Part shown: one piece after another, positions 1 through 10,653 of the stretch | How the letters are laid out: every line of letters begins with the position of its first letter | Numbering within the stretch: the stretch's first letter is position 1 | Notes under the pieces: model-generated | Told to the model about the DNA's origin: nothing | Databases searched by the model: none | What the model saw: the letters and a program-made list of their open reading frames with translations, nothing else | Translations under genes and position numbers: made by a program | DNA from: Zerene cesonia | Lineage: Eukaryota > Arthropoda > Insecta > Lepidoptera > Pieridae | DNA length: 64,000 nucleotides | Assembly: GCF_012273895.1 (NCBI RefSeq) | Contig: NC_052117.1 | Location: forward strand, 3,170,406 to 3,234,405 | Reading direction: 5' to 3'

Positions 1-283
1 GTTCTTGTTAGATACTTTTGCAAAGTCTAAAGTCTATGTGTAAGTCTAGTGGCTTGTACGATAAAAAGGAAATTATAGCGCCTCACCTTAGCAAATTTTT
101 TTACGTAGGAGGATAATCGTATTAAAGTTCTTGCTAAAAATTGTTATATCAAAATTACTAATTGAATAAACGTAGCCAAACTGTAGCAAAACTTTTGTAC
201 GTATAACATTTAGAAAAATGTATAGTTCACTCACTCACTTAGAACTGTCGGTGTATCTAATTCGAATCATAATTTATTTTCAG

Positions 284-511
284 TCACTCACCTATGAAAC
301 GACGCTCGAGATACGTAATAGCTTCGAAAAGTCTCCCCACATAGAGGCAATTACGAACTACGTCATACAATGGGTTTCCGAGAATGATGTTCTATTGCCC
401 ATGTACTTACAACCTTCGGAAACGTCTGCATATGCGCATGATCTAGAGAAAAACCCAACATTTAGAAGACGAAGAAGGAGTGTTGTTAAAATGCTGGCTG
501 CTATTTGTTAA
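284..511 (+). CDS. 3'-terminal coding exon of an unidentified gene
   Basis: A consensus acceptor (TTTTCAG) ends at 283 and an open frame of 75 codons runs to a TAA at 509-511, followed by an AATAAA-type signal near 526. The encoded C-terminus is mainly polar and ends with a run of five Arg (FRRRRRSVVKMLAAIC). I see no signal, membrane segment or recognised domain. The rest of the gene lies left of position 1. The exon is assigned phase 0 because the acceptor falls between codons. Function unknown; it is judged real from the combination of splice site, open frame and polyadenylation signal. Confidence 0.55.
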   Translation, partial: SLTYETTLEIRNSFEKSPHIEAITNYVIQWVSENDVLLPMYLQPSETSAYAHDLEKNPTFRRRRRSVVKMLAAIC

Positions 512-699
512 ATTCGTTTTGTTTTAATAAAACCTATAAAAATATTTTGTTTGTTTATTTGTCATTTTATTGAAATCAGATTTAAATAAAAGAGAAAATT
601 GTTATTAATAGTAAATTCTGGCGTAGTAATCGAGCACGCTTCATCATGCTAGCATAAGCTAGCTCGCATCGGGAAATGTACCACGCCCCCACAGAAGAC

Positions 700-935
700 C
701 GACGTGATATAGTAGGGTGCTTATGTGTTCCGTTTGGTGAGTGGGGAAGCCGAAGATCCACATCCTTTTCCTCACACGTCCCAGTTCATTTCTGTATTCC
801 TTTCGTCAATCCTTTACAAATCCCATATCCCTTGAAAGCTGGCAATGCATTTGCAGCGCCGCTACCTCAGCAAATGTCAGTGATCGCTTACCATCAGGCG
901 AACCACCACCTCAGCTGCCCACTATTACATAAAAA
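700..935 (-). repeat. Interspersed repeat (SINE-like family 2)
   Basis: The stretch ends in GCTTACCATCAGGCGAACCA at about 887-906. The reverse complement of the same module occurs in an intron of the protease homologue at 16705-16760. The shared module, plus similar flanking text about pre-made 'fully spaced' GC-richer sequence, marks a dispersed element. The open frames inside it are not genes. Confidence 0.5.
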
Positions 936-1181
936 ATACCTGCTTGTGATTACAACTCGATTAAAGCGGATGACCTAGAATTAATATCTACAGCACTTTG
1001 AAAAAATCATACACAAAAATAAAACCTATGATGCAGCTACCTACATATGCAGCTCTATTCTCTATGACTCAAAAATAAGAAAATATCATAAATGATTTAA
1101 TCAAATCTTGCAACATTATGGCACCTATAATTGTCATTTTGAAAACATTTTGTAAATATTTATTTTAGAATAGATTTCATT

Positions 1182-3086
1182 ATGTCACAGCCAAAAGCTG
1201 CGAAACCGTTAGTTTTAAATGAATTGTTAATAAAAAATGTTAACACCTGGGGAAATGTTCAATACAATATCCCATTGCGACTGTCTAATAATGAAACGAG
1301 GACTGCGGCGAATATTGCTCATAGGCATATACCAGCAATACCACACAGTTTGGATTGTGTATGTAGCCTTTGTATTCTTCATATCAAATGTCAGTAATAA
1401 TTAAATTCTTATTAAATAATACATAATCGGAAATACCATTTTGAGAAGGACTATCATTAAATAGCTATGCGCACAACGTTAAATTGTTGCTTTAAATATT
1501 ATGTTTTTATTTAATCTGGAAATGGAAATACCTACTTTATATATAAGATTTATATCATAAGCGCTTTTATAGAAAATAGATGATCCATTACCAGAAAGAG
1601 TTACGGGACGTGATATGGTGGTTGAAAAGGAGTCGTATAAAACAACGACAGGAGAATATTGTGTGAAGCCAAACCCCAATAAGGCTATGGAAAGAGCCGA
1701 TTGTGCTATCAATTGTCGAAGAGTTATTTTTATGACTGGTGTTGAGAAAAGGGTGAGTAACAATAACTTTTTTAAATATAATAAACCAAGTTTTTCAATG
1801 TTGACTATCCTTATTGTTGATTCATTTTAGATACAAAGCAAAAGCATTGTACAACCAATAATGATATCGGAAATGAAGGATAACTTTAGGGGATTAACAA
1901 AAACACCAACAGCGCCACCTGACGTAACGGTCAAAGCACCGGATCCGGAATACATTTTCGATGTAAGTTAGTCCTTAGATAACCTAATATACTAAGACAG
2001 TAAATCTAACTAGGTTTTTTGTCTTAGAAACATTGTTGTATAATGTATGGAGTTATAATAAATTCTTGCCTAATTAGGTAGTAGCATCTGGAAGAAATGA
2101 GGCACCAGTAATACCAGATAGTGCAGGTGGCTTCCGAAGACTTTTGGATCCGTATGTCTCAACTTACAGAGCGTACCATAAGCCCTTTTCAGTGGAAGAC
2201 CAGTACGGAATCGGCGCTAAAGATCAGATCACATTTTATTCCGAATTCAATGTTCCTAAGGTGGGTGTTAGTGCATCTGTTGTTTTAAATACACTATTTT
2301 TATCATTCGAATTACGCCTAGTAATAGGATTTTATTCTACAGAAATTTTATACAGAACAACAGACATTTGTTTATACAAAAAGTAACTTTAAAATGATAC
2401 TGACACGTACTTTGTGCTATTTTTAGTGCAATTTCGACCATCAAGATTCTCATCGTTTACATGTTGTGTATTAATCTTATGATAATATTGTAGGTTCGCG
2501 GCTTTGGGCCAAGGCACAAAGAAATTTGGATGCCGCTTACAGCAAAAGTGCACAGAAATGTATACGATAGAATACACGTCAAGAAGGAATATAAAGAGGT
2601 CGCTGCGTGTCACAATCCTGTTAACAACATAAAAGGGTTTGATATATTTAGCTCTAGTTATAAATATATGATACATTTTATATTTATTTTATACAATGAA
2701 TGATGTCCAACAAACAGAATGATGTACAAGTCCTTTTCTGCAGCGTGCGTCCAAATTAAACAAGCAGACCTACTATAAGTGTTCAAATTCATTTTCATTA
2801 AATGTTTTTTTCCAGGGTTTTCGAATCAGAAATGAAGAAAAAGTACAAAATCCCATTCGCGTCGTCATCGCTGGCCTCATGGGATCACGGGGAATCATTT
2901 GATCTCGCTCCTTTGCCGCCAAACCCGTATCAGACCAATCTTCCTCCATTCATGTATTGCAGCGACTATTGTCACATCGCACAAGGAACCCCACCGTATA
3001 CAGTTGTCGATCAGTTGAAACATCAAAGGAAACCGCACAAGCCTTGCGCTAATAGATTCATAGTGTCTAGGGATTTCGTTCCATAG
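1182..3086 (+). CDS. Uncharacterised six-exon protein, paralogue A
   Basis: Exons 1182-1358, 1573-1752, 1831-1962, 2078-2260, 2494-2636 and 2816-3086 join in frame to 361 aa; intron phases are 0,0,0,0,2. An acceptor-like TTTTAG precedes the ATG, so a 5'UTR intron is possible. Exon 4 carries LDPYVSTYRAYHKPF followed by KDQITFYSEF; exon 6 is Pro-rich with a short Cys pair. There is no signal peptide or membrane segment, so the protein is probably cytosolic. It is a clear paralogue of the minus-strand gene at 25382-28384: same exon number, same phases and matching motifs. The DPYxxT..H.PF motif and short Pro-rich segments recall small sperm or ciliary microtubule-associated proteins, but that is a resemblance only. 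The exon 5 donor (GG/GTTTGA) is weak and was chosen because it restores the phase shared with the paralogue. An ATTTTAATAAAC polyadenylation context follows the stop. Confidence 0.82.
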
Positions 3087-3323
3087 GCTGGTATTTTAAT
3101 AAACTTCCGGTTTGAATGTATGTTTTGCTTTTGTTTTCAACATAATTGGGCTATAATTTGTTTCACTATAATTACATTAAGAAATTGTTTGCTTAATTAA
3201 ACTAACTCAATGAATTTGCTATAAATTAGAAATTAATTTTTTGGTTGTCGTTATTTTTTTATACATACAGTTGGGCCACGATCTTTTGATACTTGGTTAA
3301 CACAGAGGGCGTGAGCGTGAAAT

Positions 3324-3635
3324 CATCATCATCATCATCATCAGCCCATACACGTTCCCACTGCTGGGACACAGGCCTCCTATGAGGGTTCAGGCCATAA
3401 TCCACCACGCTGGCCAAGTGCGGATTGGCAGATGACACATGTCGTCGAACTTTTGATTCTTGGACATGCCGGTTTCCTTACGATGTTTTCCTTCACCGTT
3501 TTAAGCAGTGGTGATGTTATCTACATGAGCAGATAAATTGAAAAATCAATTTATTTCCTGCACGCCCGGTCTCGAACCCCGACTTATCGATTTTTGAAGT
3601 CCGAAGTTCTCACCACTGAGCCACCACTACCTACA
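3324..3635 (-). mobile_element. tRNA-derived SINE with 12-bp target duplication
   Basis: Read on the minus strand, the element starts with a Pol III A box (TGGCTCAGTGG) near 3615-3627 and has a B box (GGTTCGAGACC) near 3569-3579. It ends in a (GAT)n tail that appears as (ATC)n at 3323-3345 on the plus strand. The perfect 12-bp direct repeat TGAGCGTGAAAT flanks it at 3312-3323 and 3636-3647. This is a complete, retrotransposed SINE lying in the intergenic gap between paralogue A and the cysteine-rich gene. Related degraded copies lie at 12379-12545, 16228-16473 and 33105-33290. Confidence 0.88.
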
Positions 3636-3991
3636 TGAGCGTGAAATAATGGCAACGAATGCAAAAAATGTCCTTTATTTCAGGGTACTTAGGAATCATT
3701 TCGATAAACATTTCAACGTTTCTTTTTTTTTACTTTATTATCATCGAATGCGAATGAATAAGAATTATTTTGTCGCTTAATTCCAGTGTAAATGAAATGA
3801 AACAAGACATGTTTATTATGTTTTATTTCATAATGTCATCCCAACTGGTTCTATCTATAAAATATATGCTTTATATTATGCTATCACTTTGAAATTTATT
3901 TCATTGATGATGTTCATTGTTGAAATTTACCTACCCATTATTTTAATAATGCTTATTTCTAGGTCTACCGTTAAGAAATTTACGCACATGT

Positions 3992-6900
3992 TTATTGTTT
4001 TTCAATTGCTTGATTTGAAGAAATCGTAGGCTGAAACAATCAATTAAATTTAATAACGGTTAGGATATTTTATTCAAGATACAATAAATTTTACAGAAAT
4101 GGGTTACGCATGCATTAAAAGTCAATGTGAGTAGGTTCTTACCGTAGGTTTTCTTACAAAACAACTTGAGCATGTATTAGAATGACATTCGCATTTCACT
4201 TTTGGTTTTTTCTGGAAGAAGAAGACTTTATTTCAACTTGACAATGTAACATTCAACGCCTTATACTCTTTCTACGTACCCTTTAGCCATTTCGATGAAG
4301 TCATGTGCTTTCGGGCCAGCTACAAATTTATTCTAAATGCGTCTACCTAATTCAATATGAAGGTGTTAATGAAGCACCCATGCACCATATCCGACCTAAC
4401 GTCAGAATTGCAAATCTCAGGCGCTAACAGATTTCAATAGAAGCTAAAGTATGATACAATTTTCAGTATTCAATAACTTACGTGGATTGAAACAATGTTG
4501 AAACGTTTTCTGTTCTGCTTTTTTGCGCAATGATTTTGTTCCTCAACAACTGAATCGTCTTTGTCCGACAAAATAGTATTAGTGCAGTTCTGTAAAGTGA
4601 ATAATTTATTAGTACAAATAGAAAAAATGTATTGCTTAAAAAATCTTGGAATTTTCTATAATGTAACTATTATTATTTTCAACTTACCTCTGAACAATTG
4701 CAGTTGTCGTGCTCTGGAACGTAAGATTCAGGTAATACCATTGTTTTAAGCCTTTTTAGGAGCAAATCGAGTCTCAATTGCTTGTTTCATTGAAGGATTG
4801 TTCTGAAAATTTCATTTAATATACAAACACATTAATTAATTATTAAAATAAGTATCTACCTAGTCATCCCAGTTCTAGTACGTAAGACTGATCATGTAAC
4901 GTTACATTCTACTAAAAATCTAATGCTATGAAACCTAATTGTATAAGTTAATTAGTGATATAATATATGTATATCTATAGTTCACTACTTACTCCAGGGC
5001 AAGTTAGGTTTAGGCATTTAGCTTTTTCGTTATCATTACACTTTCCATACTGAAAACAAACAAAATGATAGTTAATATGTTACATCATCGTGGCTAATTA
5101 TCGTGCAAATTTCGTTATCGGGTCCTTAAAATTCTTTAAAATATTCCAGCTTTACATTTGCCGAATTATTTGAAATCTTCGTATATTATATAAAAATCAT
5201 TAGACGAATCAAACATGAAAACCTTATAAAAAACAGACTGACAGGAGTAGGTTTCATGTAAATTTACCATGCGAAACTAAGTGACTTAAAATATTCACCT
5301 TTGGGCAAATTTCATCCGGTGGTTTGGGGCCCTGCCGTTTCCTCGGTGCCCTACACGGTGGAGTGTGGAAACATCTCGCAGGATCATTGCAAGGGGCCCC
5401 GGCTCGTGCGGGCCAATAGCAAGGCATCAAGTACGGAAAGCACGATGATGGTGGAACACAGTGTGGTATGTGGTGGCAGGAACGGGCGGCTAGGGGCTAG
5501 GGAGGAATTATAGATTACGTTTATGTAACAACTAGCTTAGGCCCGCGGCTTCGAACACGGTAAATTCGGAGTAGTTTAATAGATATTATTATACATATAA
5601 ACCTTCCTCTTGAATCAATATATCCATAAAAAAAAACCATCAAAGCTGTTGCGTAATTTAAAAGATTTAAGCATACTTTATACATACAGACGCGGGAAGT
5701 GACTGCTTTATACTATGTAATGATAATAATTGTCCATGGGTTATTTTGTGGCTTTCAGTATTTTGGTGTTTAATTGATACAGAAATATTCTTATGTGTAA
5801 ATGGATAAGTGCTATATAACTGCGGTTGAAATTAGATCACAATTTCGATATTATAATTACGATTGGTAGTAAGAAGGAATCGCGAAATAAACAGTTTGCG
5901 CTTACTTACTTTTTGCAAAACGCAACTCGATCTTGGTGTTAATTCAATCTGAGAAAAAATAAACACATTTATTTCCACTAATATAACTAAATTAGCTGTG
6001 CCCCACGGTTTCACCCACATCGTGCATGTTGGTACATATTTAATAACATTTTTCCAGACAAAGACTGTAAAAATTGGACAAGTAGTTCCTGAGATAGGCA
6101 CGTTCAAATAAATAATCAAACTCTTCGGTTTTGTATTATTATTGGTGTTAGCATAGATTACAAAAAAAAAAAAACATTAAATGTACTTACTGGTGAAGGT
6201 TCATATTTTGGTTTTCGTTTTAAAGAAATCTGGAAAACGACATTTTTATTTAGTCTAAGTAGGTACAGTAGAAGTACAATATCTACTATATTAAAGAAAT
6301 AATTAAAAATTAGGTATATTAAACAAATAGCTTCTGTTATGTATCGTGGCGAGAAAAAGTCGACAAAACAACACTCGCATCTACCATAATAAATTACGAA
6401 AAATCATATAACAGTGAGTACTACCTTTAATCCGAAACAATTTGCGCAGTCAACCATGCACTTAGATGGGGAACACGGCGCAGACTACAAAATACAATGT
6501 ATATCATACCAATATATAATATCAAACATATTTCATGTATTGACAAGATTTGTATCATGTATTCAATGAAATTATGCGTAGATAAGAAGTTCTAATGAAT
6601 GTAAGCGAGGAATTCTCATAGAATGCCTTCGTACCTTACAACTGCATTTTCCTTTCGGACAGGGCGAAGGCTAAAAAAAAACGTTATAATAAGTTGAAGA
6701 AAAACTTCTAAAAGATTTAAATAACTCGATCTGATCGCAATGAATTTTTGACTTACTACTGCCGGGCATGGTGGATCATCCTGAAATTTAATAAAAAAAT
6801 AGTCATTAGAAATTTACTTTAGTATTGTGAATTCTTAAACTTAGTACCTTCGCAACTGTTCAAAATAAATGAATGTAATTTATTTTCTTGTGTTTGATTT

Positions 6901-9151
6901 TACGCGAGTATCATACATTTAGAAATTAAAAACTTTTTAACGGATTTTAAACGCGATTTATTCATTATATTATTAACCCGACGTTTCGAACACTTTACAG
7001 CGAGCGTGGTCACGGGGGTCATAGTCTCCCCGTGACCACGTCGGGTTAATAATATAAAATAATATAATGATTAAATCGCGTTTAAATTCCGTTAAATTTT
7101 TTTTTGATTTCTAAATGAATGTATTTTGTTTAAATAAGCAACGCTAATTACGTAATACATAAGTATTGCTAAATCTTGGATTTCGTATTCCAAGAGTACC
7201 TATTTTAAAACAAACTAATTTTATTCCTTTAAAGTAACTTAAGTGTTAGAGTATCGATAAATATACATCTAACTACCATGTCAATTAAAGTATTAATAGC
7301 ATAGGTATATTTTATATTCAATATGACCAATTTGTAATGAATTAATTTATTATATTAGATACCGTAGGTACCTATGCAAGATTTTCTTTAGATACGTACG
7401 CAAGGCGGTCCAATACATATCGGACAACATGGATCTGTGCATCCGCTGCAGCCTCCACACTATAAGCAGATAAAGATATAGTTTTGGGTATGTATGAATT
7501 AAACAAATACATAAAATGTATCAAAACTGCGTAGAGTACTTACTTTTAAAGATGCTGGTAAGTCGCTATTACTCTGAAAATAATGAAATATTTACTAAAC
7601 ATGTACGCACGTTAATTTAATTTGTTTGCAGGTATTGTAAATATTCTTTTACCTTATGTCTGCAACAGCCTTTACCACAACATATCTGTACAATGGCGGT
7701 CTGCGGAAACACAGGCTTTTCGTCTTTGCGACTTCTTTTCGATGTTTTCTTTCCAACGATGGCGATATTCGACATCCCAAACATGTTGTGCTCTCTATCC
7801 AGTCGTAGTATAGTGGATAAGCATTTATCACCGAAACTGAGTCGACGATCAATAACGTCATCAGATTCTCGGCTACATGTTGATGTTGTGGAGTTCGACG
7901 GGGATATCGATGGTGAACTAAAAAAAATAAAGAAACATTAAAAGTTTATCATAAAATGTGATCACAGAAGATATGAGTAAGGCCAGTGGGCTTTAATTGC
8001 GCATCTGGTATTTTCTTTAATTCACCTAAGAATTTTACTAAAAATATGTGTCCAGAGTTGTATATTTGCTAGTCAAATATTGAATGTTACTATGGAAAAA
8101 CGGGTATTATTTTAATCTAATACAAATTATACCTTAGTTTCATGTTTTTCTCCTATTTCGCACTTTAGCACCTGTCAGTGCGTTTATGTTTCTGGAAATA
8201 TAGTCAATCATTGGATAATCGCGAGGAAAACCATAATTAACGATTAAATCTACTAACCTAGATTCTGCATAACCTTCTTGATCTTCGGTCAGCCACTTCA
8301 TCTTGGTCAGTTTTAAAATATTAGCGTGGTTCCTTGTGTCCTCGACGTCTTCCTCGTCGATGCCTTGCAGATCGCTGGTTCCGTTAGATATTTTCTATAA
8401 TGAATGTATCAATAAATTTATCTATAAAGATAATTCAAATTTAGAGGTTAATTTTAGAAAATTTCCATTTTTCTTACATGTTTTATCATTAAGTTTCTTT
8501 GTCAAATAATTTTTCATATTCTCACTTTACATTGAAACACAACACATCCTAATATTATTTTTGAAACTTTGGAAACGTTTATGGCTAACAAAAATTATTA
8601 TATGCAATAATAAGTATTCACAAGTCTCACTTCATATGCTGCAGTAGCTCCCAAAAAGGAGTCCTCTTCGTGTCTATGTGACTCCACAAGCTCATGGAGG
8701 GCTTTAGACCTTTCGACTTGTATTGGACGGTCCTCGATCAACTAAAACGTAACGTCTTGTAATTTTACTTGTATAATTATGTATACCTACGTAACGAAAT
8801 TGTGCATGGCAAATTTGAAGATAATACAATTTATAATAGTCAAACGACTACGATAACTGCATTATAACAATATTTCGTAATGTAAATCAATTATGTATTT
8901 CTCGAATGTGTTCGTAGGGTAAGTATGAATTAGAGAGGTTTGTTGTAGTAATATTTTTTGCGTTAGTTTGTTCAAAATACCGTTAGATCATTATCATCCT
9001 GCATCGAGCTGTGGCCGTGTTCCACAGCATCGTCGATTGGTTTCACGTCATTGACCATGCATACATAAGCGAAGAATACGTTTTGATCCGAAGCACTGCT
9101 CCTCAGCCTCATTGTTCCGACTCGATTGCCGTACTGGTTATTTGAGTTCAT
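3992..9151 (-). CDS. Novel cysteine-rich protein encoded by 17 small exons
   Basis: Exons, in transcript order: 9151-8981, 8741-8631, 8394-8258, 7917-7653, 7573-7544, 7459-7400, 6780-6757, 6670-6635, 6484-6425, 6229-6191, 5948-5910, 5496-5299, 5049-4993, 4802-4688, 4589-4482, 4211-4143 and 4030-3992. They give about 518 aa. The N-terminal 230 or so residues are acidic and Cys-poor and end in CCGKGCC. The rest is a chain of Cys/Pro/Lys-rich modules such as CGGCSGCTDPCCPIC, SPCPKGKCSCK, CSPSKCMVDCANC and KCECHSNTCSSC. Every exon from the fifth on begins and ends in phase 0, and nearly all have strong GTAAGT-like donors. No signal peptide or membrane segment was seen, so an intracellular structural or metal-binding protein is plausible; that is inference. 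Exon 4802-4688 is 115 bp and needs one base fewer to stay open (A-run at 4753-4757): see the separate entry. The start ATG is the first in an open frame with an in-frame phase-0 donor. I recognise no family. Confidence 0.78.
4688..4802 (-). other. Exon with apparent 1-bp frameshift in a homopolymer
   Basis: This exon of the cysteine-rich gene has a good acceptor and a good donor (GAG/GTAAGTT), and both neighbours are phase 0, but its length is 115 bp. Read directly it stops at a TAA at 4746-4748. Removing one base from the T5 run (plus strand, 4753-4757) opens the frame through to the donor and gives a Cys-containing end (HDNCNCSE) like the neighbouring modules. Either the assembly has an extra base, or this allele makes a truncated protein, or the exon is used as an alternative 3' end. 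Confidence 0.6.
6890..7117. mobile_element. Palindromic MITE-like element
   Basis: A long inverted repeat: the left arm (TTTAGAAATTAAAAACTTTT, TTAACGGATTTTAAACGCG, then TTAACCCGACG) is mirrored on the right by CGTCGGGTTAA, CGCGTTTAAATTCCGTTAA and ATTTCTAAATG. The centre holds GTGACCACG copies in both orientations. It lies in the intron of the cysteine-rich gene between exons at 6780 and 7400. Related copies lie near 10213-10435 and 24985-25125, each next to a CTCGCG(T/C)AAAATCAAAC motif. No coding capacity, so non-autonomous. Confidence 0.7.
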
Positions 9152-9600
9152 GTTATGTATTATTATTGCGTGTTCATTGTAAAAAGATGTAATGAAACGG
9201 GGAATTTGAAACCCATTATTGGAATGGCAAGATAATGCACGATTTAATTTTCCTTACGCCATGGTTCAACAACTTCAATCAAAAAGACATCAATTTGAAT
9301 CAGCCGTCATACAATTAGTTTTTTTTGGGAGTCGTGTGATAGAAAATTTGTAGAAACTCCTTTTTGATTTGATTTTTTGTGTTAGGTTTAGTTTTGATTT
9401 GATTTTAGACGCGTGTTTCATACTGTTACCTATATGCGTGCATTTAAGTTATTAAGATGATTTAAATTTATAAACAAAAATAGAAATATAAAATATGTAT
9501 ATCTCATGTGTTACAATTTTTTTTCCTTCATTTTCTTAACAATTACAAGTTCGAGGCACATGAAACCGAAAGAGTAGAAGAAATTCGATTACTGTGGCAG
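9152..9600. other. Upstream region of the cysteine-rich gene
   Basis: About 450 bp of AT-rich sequence between the start codon of the minus-strand cysteine-rich gene and the tRNA-like gene. The promoter and 5'UTR of the cysteine-rich gene should lie here. I see no convincing TATA box or repeated operator-like motif. Confidence 0.4.
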
Positions 9601-9602
9601 GA

Positions 9603-9674
9603 TCACGGGTGGCCGAGAGGCTAGGCGTTGCTACGGTTAGGCAAGAAACGCAGGTTCGAATCCTGCCTCGTGAT
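9603..9674 (+). tRNA. tRNA-like gene, anticodon-position GGT, lacks U33
   Basis: The 72-nt sequence folds as a full cloverleaf: 7-bp acceptor stem (TCACGGG with CTCGTGA, one G-T pair), T8 and G9, 3-bp D stem (GCC/GGC) with A14 and G18-G19, 5-bp anticodon stem (TTGCT/GGCAA), 5-nt variable loop (GAAAC) and a perfect 5-bp T stem with TTCGAAT loop. A box TGGCCGAGAGG and B box GGTTCGAATCC match consensus, and TTTTTT at 9679-9684 can terminate Pol III. The anticodon loop reads ACGGTTA, so position 33 is C instead of the near-universal U and the anticodon position reads GGT. The D arm resembles Ser/Leu tRNAs, but the long variable arm is absent. The flanking GA/TC can extend the acceptor pairing to 9 bp. 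It may be a tRNA pseudogene, a tRNA-like ncRNA or a SINE founder; no tail is present. Confidence 0.65.
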
Positions 9675-9684
9675 CAAATTTTTT

Positions 9685-10481
9685 CTATTCTTTCAAAATT
9701 TCTCATTTATAAAGCATTTCAATGCTATAAAACTAAAAATTAAAATTACAAGTTCTTTCTTTACCTTGAACTCGGTTTTTCTCTTAACAGATATTATTTT
9801 ATGAAAAGCTCTATTCGGGTACTGATTCTTATAAAATTCACAGAGTACCTATTTGATTGATTTTGTATCATAAACGTTATTTTCGATCTACACGTGGTTC
9901 CAATGGTTATTATTTGATTTGGTTCAATGTAGGTATGCGAGCGTAATTATCTGATTAGGAAGTGCTGTCAGTCACCGTCATGGTATGGTTTTAGTGGCTT
10001 GGGAATGTGGAAGTTGCCTATTATTTATTAAAGGTTATGAATTTAATGTACGTGTGTGGATATACCATCCACCGATGAGTATTCTATGTGTGGGTACCTA
10101 TATGTATAATCGATTTCATTGAATTGTTTATTTTAAATTAATTCTTGTTTAACAAACCGAGCAATTGATCGTCACAAACCCTAGAATAGAAACCTTAAAA
10201 TAAAGAAAAATTAATCATTTAGAAATTAAAGATTTGAGCGGACTTTCACCGCGATTTATTCATTCAATTATTAAACCTGACGTTTCTAACACTACAACAA
10301 GTGTTGTTGTCACGGTATGTAGGTAATTTTACGTCGACTTAAATGATAAGTATAAACGCCATTTATTGCGTTTTGAATTCGTTACAATACTTGAATATCT
10401 AAATATACAATACTCGCGCAAAATCAAACACATTAATATTTAATTGATGATACAATTCTTAATTCTATTTTTTATTTTTAG
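9685..10481. other. Intergenic, with a degenerate repeat copy
   Basis: AT-rich DNA without supported exons. From about 10213 to 10435 it contains a diverged copy of the palindromic element (TTTAGAAATTAAAGATTTG, CCTGACGTTTCTAACACT, then TACTCGCGCAAAATCAAAC). Confidence 0.5.
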
Positions 10482-10653
10482 AAAAAGATAACTACTGAGC
10501 TACTTAATCATGGCATCCAGTGCCAAGGTGTGAATGACATCGCATCAAATAAAAAGCGAATTCAACAAAGGAATAACAAAAAACAGATTTTGCAAAAGAT
10601 TAACGGCCACGCTCTACGCGTCTCATGTTCGAACAATTATTTTTATAGCCTTT
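10482..10653 (+). CDS. Possible orphan exon, weakly supported
   Basis: A TTTTTAG acceptor-like site at about 10475-10481 is followed by an open frame of about 56 codons ending in TAG, beginning KKITTELLNHGIQCQG. The composition (Lys, Gln, Asn, Ile) looks more protein-like than neighbouring random frames. I found no upstream partner exon, and no family is recognised. It could be a terminal exon, a transposon remnant or chance. Confidence 0.2.

Noticed and set aside
3312..3345. CRISPR-like or coding reading of the (ATC)n run
   Set aside because: It is the microsatellite tail of a SINE in a eukaryotic genome.
5301..5513. Plus-strand 70-residue frame
   Set aside because: Antisense to the 198-bp Cys-rich exon at 5299-5496, which fits splice phase.
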